DNA of 64,000 nucleotides from Diabrotica undecimpunctata (taxonomy: Eukaryota; Arthropoda; Insecta; Coleoptera; Chrysomelidae): positions 114,306,049 to 114,370,048 of the forward strand of contig NC_092808.1 in NCBI RefSeq assembly GCF_040954645.1, given 5' to 3'. A program made the position numbers and the translations under genes. The notes beneath the pieces are model-generated. The model saw nothing but the letters and a program-made list of their open reading frames with translations, made no database searches and was not told the origin of the DNA. Positions 56,444 through 64,000 of this stretch are shown here, in pieces (positions within the stretch are counted from its first letter, which is position 1; the number at the start of each line of letters is the position of its first letter).

Positions 56444-58357
56444 TTAGGCCCATTGCTGGATGGATAATTTCCATCGTTTTCTATTCTTAGCTAACAGTTT
56501 CCAATCTCTGATTCCCATCTCTCTGACATCTTCCATCACTGCATCTCTCCATTTCTTTCTTGGTCTTCCTCTCTTTTTTTTGCCCTCAGGTACTCTCCAA
56601 GCAATATTCTTGACTAGTCTATTACCTTGCATTCTTTCTAGATGGCCGAGCCATTCTAGTCTACGTTTTTTCACCACATTTGTTATTGTAGGGTTAGCAT
56701 ACAACTGATACACTTCTGCATTAGTTCGTCTTCTCCATTCTCCTTCTACTACTTTTCCACCAAATATTCTGCGAAGTATCTTTCTTTCCCATGCTTCCAA
56801 TGTGTTCTGTACGGTTTTGTTCATAGTCCATGTCTCGGCAGCGTATAGCATTGTGGGTCTAATTATAGTTTTGTATACTCTTATTTTTGTATTACGAGAT
56901 ATATCTTTGGCCTTAATTATTTTGCTCATGGCTCCAGCACACCTGTTGCTCTTGGTCAGTCTCAGGTTGATTTCAGTTTCTTCTTTACATGTCTGATCAA
57001 TAAGAGTACCTAAGTACATATATTCATCCACCTTCTCGAATTCTACAACTGATCCATTCTCCACCTCCAATTTAAAGGATCCCCTGGTGCTTATTCCTTT
57101 TTTGCTCGAGATCTCCATGTACTTCGATTTATTAATATTAACTTTCAGTCCCATTTTAGAGCTTTCCCGAATCAGTCTTTTTGTTATATTTGATAGTTCT
57201 TTTCCATTTCTTGCAATGAGAACCACATCATCAGCGTATGCTAAGCATTGGTGCTCCTTGTATAAAATAGTACCGGACCTATTTATCCCACTAATCCTTA
57301 CAATTTTTTCTAGAACTATATTGAATAGCAATGTAGATAACGGGTCTCCTTGGCGAACACCTTTTTTCACTTCGAATTCTTCTGAGACTGTACCGTTGCA
57401 TCTCACAGCACAAATGGTTTGTCTAATTGTCATTTTTACCAATCTTATTATTTTTTCTGGCACTTGGAATTCTTTTAGTGTTTCTATTAACTTGTTTCTG
57501 TTTATTGTATCGTAGGCAGCTTTGTAATCAATAAAAAGTACTTGTGCTGAAATGTTGTATTCATAGCAATTGGTCAGGATTTGTTTTAGCATAAAAATTT
57601 GATCGGTTGTTGATCTTCCTTTCCGAAATCCTCCCTGGTATTCTCCTAGATTCTTCTCTATATATATTTCTAATCGTTTTTTAATTAGTATGGCGAGTAC
57701 TTTATACATTACTTCTAATAAGGATATTCCTCTATAGTTTGTGCATTCAGTTCCATCTCCCTTTTTGTGTATAGGAATTATAATCGACTTATTCCATTTT
57801 TGAGGCATTTCTTCGGCATCCCATACTTCTAGTATTAGCTCACCAAGTTTGTTTATTAAGACCTCTCCTCCATATTTTATGTTCTCTGCCACAATGCCGC
57901 TCTCCCCGGGACTTTTTTGGTTTTTCATATCTTTTATTATTTCTTCAATTTCTTCTCTTGTGGGCTTTGGTATTTCTTCTATTACTATTTGAGGTCTAGG
58001 AACATAACAATTTTCTTCAGTGGTCACTTCGTCATTTAGTATCTCTTCGAAATATTCTTTCCACCTTTCACATATTTGGTCTTCATCCACTATCAGGTTT
58101 CCTTGCTTATCTTTTACATTCATCGTTCTTCCCTGGTACCCAGTTTTAATGTATTTTACTTCTTTATAAAAAATTTTTATTTCATTTTTCTTGTAATTTT
58201 CTTCAATGCGCTTAATTTTATTCTCCATATACTTTCGTTTCCGCTCCCTTAGGATTCTCTTTACTTTTTTTCGTTGTACCTTTCTAGGTCGTCTTGTTTT
58301 TGCGAACGTAAACTTTTTAATCTCAAATCTGATCTTTTTTTTAACTCTGTTCTGCAT
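56444..58357 (-). CDS. ORF2 part 2: reverse transcriptase of RTE-like element
   Basis: 637-codon open frame on the minus strand; the first 30 or so codons are read out of frame and the true RT part starts after the one-base shift near 58268. Motifs in order: IIKDMKNQKSPGESGIVAEN, IIIPIHKKGDGTECTNYRGI, GEYQGGFRKGRSTTDQIFML, VLFIDYKAAYDTINR, VKKGVRQGDPLSTLLFNIVL, HQCLAYADDVVLIARNGKEL, DEYMYLGTLIDQ, RPTMLYAAETWTMNK and the C-terminal GKKKRGRPRKKWRDAVMEDV. All RT catalytic aspartates (F-D and YADD) are present; GDPLS-TLLF replaces the usual GDPLSPLLF. It would reverse-transcribe the element RNA at the nicked target. It ends 28 bp before the right-hand flank of the insertion. Confidence 0.93.
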   Translation of the reverse strand: MQNRVKKKIRFEIKKFTFAKTRRPRKVQRKKVKRILRERKRKYMENKIKRIEENYKKNEIKIFYKEVKYIKTGYQGRTMNVKDKQGNLIVDEDQICERWKEYFEEILNDEVTTEENCYVPRPQIVIEEIPKPTREEIEEIIKDMKNQKSPGESGIVAENIKYGGEVLINKLGELILEVWDAEEMPQKWNKSIIIPIHKKGDGTECTNYRGISLLEVMYKVLAILIKKRLEIYIEKNLGEYQGGFRKGRSTTDQIFMLKQILTNCYEYNISAQVLFIDYKAAYDTINRNKLIETLKEFQVPEKIIRLVKMTIRQTICAVRCNGTVSEEFEVKKGVRQGDPLSTLLFNIVLEKIVRISGINRSGTILYKEHQCLAYADDVVLIARNGKELSNITKRLIRESSKMGLKVNINKSKYMEISSKKGISTRGSFKLEVENGSVVEFEKVDEYMYLGTLIDQTCKEETEINLRLTKSNRCAGAMSKIIKAKDISRNTKIRVYKTIIRPTMLYAAETWTMNKTVQNTLEAWERKILRRIFGGKVVEGEWRRRTNAEVYQLYANPTITNVVKKRRLEWLGHLERMQGNRLVKNIAWRVPEGKKKRGRPRKKWRDAVMEDVREMGIRDWKLLAKNRKRWKLSIQQWA

Positions 58358-59439
58358 TCGTCATTGAACCAGTGGTTTTTTCTAAATCTTTTTGCTCTTG
58401 GTATGTTCTTCGACGTAGCTTCCTTTATAGTGTTTGTCATTTTCAAGAACTTTTGTTGTATGTTTCTCACAGTAGTACTATCTTGTTTAGCGTAGGTTTC
58501 TTGTATATCCTTTTGATAGTCCTGCTTTACCTCAAATTTTCGCAGTTTTTCAAAGTTAAATTTACGTTGCACTTTCTTTTTCCGTTTATGCCTTTTAATT
58601 ATTGCTTCTCTCATATTAATTCTAACCAAAAAATGATCTGAGTCTACGTCAGCCCCTCTGCACGTTTTCACATTTGTTATTAAATTCGCAAACTTCTCTT
58701 GTATTAAGATGTGGTCTATTTGATTAGTTCCATTTGACCCCGGAATTTTCCACGTTCCTTTATATATTTTTTTTCTCCTAAAATGGGTACTCATTATCTT
58801 CATCCTGTTTTCAATTGCGAATGTGATTAATCTCTGTCCATTATCATTTGTATTCAAATGTTTACTTTCACCCCCTGTTATGTTTTTATATATATCTTCT
58901 CTTCCGACCTTTGCATTGGCGTCGCCTATAATAATTTTAGTGTCTTGTCTGGGCATTTCTTCACACAATGACTCTAATTCTTCATAGAATTCATCTTTCA
59001 CTTCTTCTTCTTTTTCTTCTGTTGGAGCATGTATATTTATCAACGATATCATGTTATTTTTTCCTTTAATTCTAATTGCACACATTCTGTCAGATTTTAC
59101 TACGAATCGTTTTACCTGCTCCACGTCTTCATGTACCAGAAAACCCACTCCAAAATTCCTATTATTGCCTCCACTTGTATAAAACGTGTATGGGCCAATC
59201 TTTTCGACGTTGTTTCCAGTTAAATGTGTTTCCTGTAGTGCTAAGATGTGTATTTTATATTTTTTTAGTTCTTCTATTAGGTTAATTAATGCTCCCTCCT
59301 CGTATACTCCTCGAACATTCCATGTAGCAATATTTAGGTACATATTCTTATTTTTTATTTTGTTATTTATGTTCAAACTCATTTTCCTGTTCATCGCTAG
59401 GGTTCGTTGGCATAATGGGCCATCTTTTCCTTTTTCCAC
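58261..59439 (-). CDS. ORF2 part 1: apurinic-type endonuclease of RTE-like element
   Basis: 392-codon frame from ATG at 59439. The APE endonuclease domain includes LNIATWNVRGVYEEGALINL (catalytic Asn), ILALQETHLTG (Glu), IIIGDANAKVGRE (Asp-x-Asn), IDHILIQEKF and ADVDSDHFLVRINM (SDH). A basic linker (EAIIKRHKRKKKVQRKFN, and WFNDECRTELKKRS) leads to RT. The frame ends at a TAA just after an A7 run (58265-58271 on the plus strand). Reading shifts to the RT frame there, so the simplest view is a single-base indel in a homopolymer splitting a formerly continuous ORF of about 1000 codons. All EN catalytic residues are retained. Confidence 0.92.
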   Translation of the reverse strand: MEKGKDGPLCQRTLAMNRKMSLNINNKIKNKNMYLNIATWNVRGVYEEGALINLIEELKKYKIHILALQETHLTGNNVEKIGPYTFYTSGGNNRNFGVGFLVHEDVEQVKRFVVKSDRMCAIRIKGKNNMISLINIHAPTEEKEEEVKDEFYEELESLCEEMPRQDTKIIIGDANAKVGREDIYKNITGGESKHLNTNDNGQRLITFAIENRMKIMSTHFRRKKIYKGTWKIPGSNGTNQIDHILIQEKFANLITNVKTCRGADVDSDHFLVRINMREAIIKRHKRKKKVQRKFNFEKLRKFEVKQDYQKDIQETYAKQDSTTVRNIQQKFLKMTNTIKEATSKNIPRAKRFRKNHWFNDECRTELKKRSDLRLKSLRSQKQDDLERYNEKK

Positions 59440-59454
59440 TACTATATGCCGTTT

Positions 59455-59578
59455 TTTGGGTCCATATTTCTAGATTTTTCTCTTTTGAAAGTACCATTTC
59501 CGGCCCATACCCAATTTATACCATCCACAGTTAGTTTTCTGTACCCTATCTTTACATTTCTACCTTCAGCTCTTAATT
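59455..59578 (-). pseudogene. ORF1 C-terminal fragment of RTE-like element
   Basis: Minus strand: KELRAEGRNVKIGYRKLTVD then GINWVWAG and a stop near 59455, just upstream of ORF2. This matches the C-terminal domain that follows the RRM in L1/RTE-type ORF1 proteins. Confidence 0.8.
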
Positions 59579-60006
59579 CCTTGCTTTATAAGGAATATAG
59601 AGAAGAGATGATAGCGCTGAAAAAAGAAAATATAAAGATAAATCAAGAAGTGGAAGAAACACAAAACAAATTAACCCAGGTTGAAAACAAAGTAGAAAGA
59701 ATTGAAAAACAGATGAAAAGAAATAACATAGTAATTACGGGTCTACCAATAAACGCAACAGATGAAACACTCTTAAAAAATAACGTAAAAGATTTTATAC
59801 AAAAGCACCTAAAAGAGGATGTCGAAATAGAATCTGCAATGAAGTTAAAGAACAATATATGTCTGGTACAAATGAAGGATTATGGCGAAAAAATTAAGGT
59901 AATGAAAGAAAAAAAGCAAACTCAGATTTCTTACTGGAGAAAAGATCTTCATCAACGATGACATGACCGAAAAAGAAAGACACATGAGGAAGGAAATCGT
60001 AAATAA
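59579..60006 (+). pseudogene. ORF1 coiled coil and RRM, inverted segment
   Basis: The plus-strand frame (to 59961) starts YKEYREEMIALKKENIKINQ, a coiled coil with EETQNKLTQVENKVERIEKQ. It continues with the RRM-like NNIVITGLPINATDETLLKN and NNICLVQMKDYGEKIKVM. A frameshift near 59915 moves the end (FINDDMTEKERHMRKEIVN) to another frame. It continues logically into the ORF1 C-terminal fragment on the opposite strand. Confidence 0.85.
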
Positions 60007-60394
60007 ATGTGTATTGTATAGTTTGTGTTTTATAGGACTTTCAAAATGGTATTTAACCAATATCTCTTTCCTTCCGTTTTATTACACGATTATACACATA
60101 CACAGCAACGGCTATCTTCGTGACATCCATCTCATAATTAAAAAGAAAAATTAATGTAGAAAGCCTGGCCGGAAGTGCAGGCAATGTAGAAGTAGCATGT
60201 TGCTGGCCACACGGCTGGTCGTATTGTAGGTCGGACTCGAAGCGGCTAAGGTCCGACCAGTGTAGGGCGCGTTAGCTCTAACACAAACACGAGAGCTGGA
60301 AATGTTGACGCAGATCATTAGGGGAAATAAAAAGGTGGATCATAATTGCAAATAGATGTTATCATAGTCTATCAAAGTAGTTAGCTGACAAATA

Positions 60395-60620
60395 TCTGTC
60401 CCAAAAAACGAATCCTCTATTACGCAAAATATTTGGAGCGGTCTGTGAAAACGGAATATGGAGGCATACCTATAACTGAATTACAGAATATCTATAATTA
60501 TACTACCACCATATTCAAACGAAGCCGTCTGCAGTGTGCAAGTAAGGGATATAGCAGAATGGCGCAGAAAAATTGGGAAGGTCGAGACTCTTTAAGGGAT
60601 GTAATAATATAATGATGATA
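60395..60620 (+). pseudogene. Non-LTR RT C-terminal scrap
   Basis: LLRKIFGAVCENGIWRHTYN and later NGAEKLGRSRLF in shifted frames, like the LRRIYGAVQE-G-WRRRYN block of the 11.6-12.3 kb family; ends near a gatgataatgat tail. Confidence 0.65.
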
Positions 60621-61265
60621 ATGACACTTTCTAAATTTAATTATATATCTGACCTTTAGTCTGAACTCTTGTCTGTTTTCATCATGTACTTAAATATTTA
60701 TTCATTAATACACTTTTAATCATTTTGTATATATTTTTTTAATTGTCAACTGTTGCTACTATAGTTTTATCTTGTCCTGTTAAACACACATTGGCAATAA
60801 TTTTTGCAAATTCTTATCTGTCTATGTTTGAGCCTGGCTTGTCTAGTCTCAAATGTTCTTCAGTCAGTAATTCCAACCTACATTTCAGGTTTGTCTCAGT
60901 GGTATATGCTTCTACATTCATTGGTATCGTATTTAAAAAAAATACTAGAAAACGCAGAGATACCTTGTGATTGACGAGCAAACATAACAGTGCCCATTTT
61001 CAAATGGCGAGAAAAACTAGATCAGATTCAATTCAATCATGAAGTTATTTTAATAGGGATACTAAAAGAGAAATAAATCATATTAATTTCATAAAAACAA
61101 AATAAGAATTATTTCAGTATTCTTCAGCGACTTCTTCAGCCGTTCGGGCTAATTCCGATACTAATGTCTCCAACATTTTTCCACTTTCAGTGGTTCGAGC
61201 GCAGTCTGGCGAAGAGTATATATATAACGGGGAAAGGTTTTCCGCAGTTAGTATACAATTAATAA
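60621..61265. other. Intron, unassigned
   Basis: No gene supported. Contains atatatata at 61219-61227 and pieces like cttcttcagccg that recur in the next fragment. Confidence 0.35.
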
Positions 61266-61815
61266 ACTCACCAGGAACCGCGTCGATTTTCACTGCACCG
61301 AGCTTTCGATATCCTCTCTGACGCCTTCTTCAGGGCTTCCGGGGACTCAATCTCAGTGTTAATTGCGTTGTTCACAAGTGCACTGCACTGTTGAGTAGTA
61401 TAGCGGTTGTTACATTGTCCTTTTTTAAGTCCTTTGGATTTCATTGATTTTTTTACTCCTTTCATTCATGTTGTCTTTGATCTTCCTCTTTTCTGTCTTC
61501 TTGTAGGTGTTCATACGAGTACTTGTTTCGAGAGTCTATTGTTTGCTGTACATTAACGTTCCGTGTGAGCTGCTTTTGTTATATATCATCCATTATTTTA
61601 CCTTCTATTCCTATGCGTTCCCTAATTTCTTTATTTCATATTCCCTCCCTTCTTGAAATTCTTAACGTTGGCCTTATTCCATTCATTTTCGTTGCTTTTA
61701 TCTTTCTTCTGTCTCTGGTGATCGATACGTTTCATATCCGTTTAACGGTATACTTTTACCAGAGTTTTATAGAAACAATGCATTGCATAAATGTAAATAT
61801 CACCAAAAAATAAAA
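61266..61815 (-). pseudogene. Non-LTR 3' fragment with CGAAAGC motif
   Basis: Minus strand: FYKTLVKVY near 61745-61775, HTERKC region, then RRQKRGRSKTT and MKGVKKSMKSKGLKKGQCNN (61400-61465), an RTE-like C-terminus. Beyond it lies cctgaagaaggcgtcag, a spacer, then tcgaaagctcggtgc (about 61297-61340). Confidence 0.6.
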
Positions 61816-62090
61816 GCAGAAACAGAATTAACAAAGCATAGACTTAGCCTGGAACGAATCAAAAACGAACATACCAATCAAAGTAGAAAAAAAACACATA
61901 AGCATAACTAAAGATCCAGTAAGATACAAACACGTGGTGAAGAAAAAACTGTAGAACAGATATCAAAGTTCAAATATCTGCATATTGACCTCTCCAGTGA
62001 TCACGTTTTTGCAAAAAAAATGACAAAGCCTAAAAGCCCAAAACAACTGTGTCAGAATATATAAAATATATTTATGACATATCTATGCTG
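61816..62090 (+). pseudogene. Non-LTR RT scrap (YLG region)
   Basis: VEQISKFKYLHIDLSSD at about 61953-62003, the -FKYLG- block of an RTE-like RT, preceded by a frame like KEPVR-K-VV. Joined directly to the next RT. Confidence 0.6.
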
Positions 62091-63510
62091 AAATGCTTGA
62101 GAATGGAACTCATAAACTATTTGAAAAATTAACTTATGTGATCAATCAGTGTCTAAATGGACACCCAGTACCAGAACAATGGAGAACGGCATACATGTCC
62201 TCAATACACAAAAAGGAGAACAAAAGGAATTGTAATAATTATAGAGGCATATCAGTAACCAGCACCCTGAGCAGACTGTATGGACGAATTTTGAGAAATA
62301 TGATCGAGGAAGAATATAAGCACAATGAAGAGGAAGAACAAAGCGGGTTCCGTGCAGGAAGATCGTGAACCGATAACGTATTTTGTCTTAAACAAATAAT
62401 AGAAAAAAGATCGGCTAAGAATCTAGAAACTCATATTACTTTTGTAGACCTGCAAAAAGCATATGACAACATCCCCCTAACAAAACTGTGGACAACGTTG
62501 AAAAGATCTAACATCAACCACACATTGATAAATGCTGTACAAGAACTATATAGAGACTCAAAGGCACAGATAAAAACAGGAAAATATCTAACGGAAGAAT
62601 TCCTGGTTACGAAAGGCGTGCGACAGGGATGCTGTATCTCACCAACCTTATTCAAGATATATGTTGCAGCGGCATTGGAAAGATGGAAAAGAAAGGTGCA
62701 TAGGATGGGTATAGAGCTTAGCAATGAATGTATATATACACTCCAGTTTGCTGATGACCAGGTAGTGCTAACGACCGACAGGGAAGACATGCAGTACATG
62801 CTTAGAAAACTGATAGAAGAATATAACGACTGGGGAATGAATGTCAATACAACAAAAACCAAATATCTTTGTATTGGAAACGAGTCAGATAACATAGACC
62901 TCGAAAACGGACAACATATTTCCTGCTCTCAGAGCTATGACTACTTGGGTGTTGCCTTTGACAATACAGGAACTGATACATGGGAAATAGAAAAACGAAT
63001 CACTCAAGCAAAGAAAGTCTTAGGATGTCTCAATGGTATACTGTGGAGTAAAGAGATAACGAAAGGAAGAAAATTTAATATATATGAGACCATGATTAAA
63101 ACTACTCTTCTTTATGGCGCTGAAACATGGAGAATTAGTGAAAAGAACAAAAAGCGAATAGAAACAGTAGAGATGGATGCAATGAGAAGAGTTTTAGGTA
63201 TTTCCAGACGAGACCGAAACAGAAATGATGTAATAAAACAACGTATGGGAATAGAAGGAAATATAACTCAAGATATAGAGAAGAAACAATTAAGGTGGTA
63301 TGGGCATGTTCAACGGATGCCAGCAACAAGACTCCCCAAAAAAGTAGTAGAATGGCAACCGATAGGTTGACGGAAAAGAGGAAGACCCAGATTAGAATGG
63401 CAACACGGCGTAAACAAGTCCATGAGCGAAAGAAATTTAACAACAAACGACTGCGAAGATAGGAAGAGATGGTGTTTAGGTATCGGACAACGTCGAAAGA
63501 CGTTCTAAAC
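62091..63510 (+). pseudogene. RTE-like RT, nearly complete domain with two stops
   Basis: Plus strand: LFEKLTYVINQCLNGHPVPE, MSSIHKKENKRNCNNYRGIS, EEQSGFRAGRS, a TGA (62368), TDNVFCLKQIIEKR, ITFVDLQKAYDNIPLTKLW, VTKGVRQGCCISPTLFKIYV, LQFADDQVVLTTDREDMQYM, YDYLGVAFDNTG, LLYGAETWRISEKNKKR, LRWYGHVQRMPATRLP, a TGA (63368), then RKRGRPRLEWQHGVNKSMSE and a terminal stop near 63508. The RT core with F-D and FADD is intact. It starts abruptly within the finger region and is joined to the scrap before it, so it is 5' truncated. Family close to the 40.7-42.2 kb element. Confidence 0.9.
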
Positions 63511-63519
63511 CGATGTATA

Positions 63520-63595
63520 TATATTTATGACATAATATGGAATATTATGTCATAATATGGAATTATTATGACATAATATGGAATAGAAACTCATG
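63520..63595. repeat. Three-copy tandem repeat with palindromic core
   Basis: Units of about 22-24 bp built on catatatatgg-like tatgacataatatggaat occur three times right after the RT stop, perhaps the element's tandem tail. Confidence 0.75.
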
Positions 63596-64000
63596 ACTAG
63601 AAACTAGTAAAACCAAAAGTAAGCTTAGATTAGCAAACATAAATAAATTAAGAAGCAGAGCAGGTAAAATTAAAAGAGATAATGTAAGAGATGAAAACGT
63701 ACGAGCACAACGTGAGATGATGAATGTACTAGATAAGGGAAATGATGTAAATAGTTACGTAAGAATTATATAGGAAGATATACTGCAGACAATTGTGCTA
63801 AAGAGAAAGCCAGTAGGAAAGCGTATGCAAGAGGGGCTGGCAAAGAGATGAAGTGATGAAGGGCCAGTCCTCCTACTAAGAAACATTACAGCGATAAATC
63901 ATCGTATATAATCGTACTTATAAATCGTACCTTTCGTCTTATGTACGACGGTATTTGTACGATATTCAGGAATAGAAGTTTATTAGCTCTTATTGTCATT
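63596..64000. other. Window end, unassigned
   Basis: A-rich plus-strand sequence with a few retroelement-like words (KPVGKRMQEG) but no reliable domain. Confidence 0.35.

Larger units (their letters stand above)
56416..60006 (-). mobile_element. RTE-like non-LTR retrotransposon with 5' inversion and 13-bp TSD
   Basis: Flanked by ATGTGTATTGTAT at 56403-56415 and 60007-60019. The main part (56416-59578) lies on the minus strand and contains ORF2 and the C-terminus of ORF1, with a (TACA)n tail at 56416-56425. The outer part (59579-60006) holds the preceding piece of ORF1 on the plus strand. The 3' end of that piece is contiguous in the element with the start of the minus part, exactly the arrangement produced by twin priming. 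It is 5' truncated within ORF1. It is the youngest-looking element in the window. Confidence 0.92.
56259..60277. mobile_element. Possible GGCC-rich MITE split by the retroelement
   Basis: gagctaacg at 56258-56266 is matched by cgttagctc at 60270-60278, and the next bases partly agree. The 56259-56402 and 60150-60277 parts share ggccgg, ggccag and cgaccag motifs. Removing the 56416-60006 insertion leaves about 430 bp. No clear TSD. Confidence 0.4.

Noticed and set aside
57087..57515. 142-codon plus-strand frame within the RT region
   Set aside because: It is the antisense shadow of the RT on the minus strand.
62431..62895. 154-codon minus-strand frame
   Set aside because: Antisense shadow of the plus-strand RT with the FADD motif.

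Overview
The window reads as AT-rich nuclear DNA from an insect with a repeat-rich genome. The transposon set (RTE/R1/CR1-like non-LTR elements, piggyBac, Tc1/pogo, Helitron, Penelope) and the intron gigantism would suit a beetle, but the species is not provable from the sequence. The only host gene recognised is an inverted-formin (INF2 / Drosophila form3) homologue on the + strand. Six internal exons are visible: 7171-7380, 22151-22310, a 34-nt micro-exon at 38317-38350, 43139-43286, 45985-46285 and 55771-55994. Their splice phases are all mutually compatible. Together they encode the second half of the diaphanous-inhibitory (FH3) region, the proline-rich FH1 region and the first residues of FH2. 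The gene starts upstream of the window and ends downstream of it. All other sequence from 7171 on is therefore intron, in pieces of about 14.8, 16.0, 4.8, 2.7, 9.5 and more than 8 kb.

Layout. 0-7 kb: a decayed Penelope-like element (minus) and, at 4.5-6.6 kb, a tandem array of 359-bp units in which each complete unit carries a hammerhead-ribozyme core with matching stem I; (TA)n runs flank it. 8-14 kb: pogo-like transposase pieces, a CR1-like tail, a long inverted repeat interrupted by a non-LTR insertion with a 13-bp target-site duplication (TSD), a Helitron helicase scrap, and RT relics. 14.6-20 kb: a gag relic, a broken piggyBac transposase and an inverted-repeat-bounded segment. 22.6-29.9 kb: RT relics, including one element nested in another with a 15-bp TSD, and a short non-autonomous Helitron with complete ends. 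32-37.5 kb: a graveyard of RT fragments in both orientations. 39.5-42.3 kb: an inverted rearrangement of a Tc1/IS630-like transposase and a non-LTR element. 44-52.5 kb: R1-like and RTE-like relics, a Tc1-like element, and two exons of a minus-strand transposon-type gene. 53.2-54.3 kb: a DNA element with terminal inverted repeats. 56.4-60.0 kb: the best preserved retroelement, with endonuclease and RT in one frame apart from a single one-base shift, a 5' inversion of the twin-priming type and a 13-bp TSD. 60-64 kb: further RT relics, including an almost complete RT domain.

The observation most worth following is the hammerhead-bearing 359-bp tandem repeat. It has the architecture described for animal retrozymes: a tandem monomer of a few hundred bp with a type I hammerhead and a very short stem III. 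It sits in a transcribed orientation upstream of the first visible formin exon, and is probably intronic too. No rRNA, tRNA, CRISPR or bacterial-type operon was seen.
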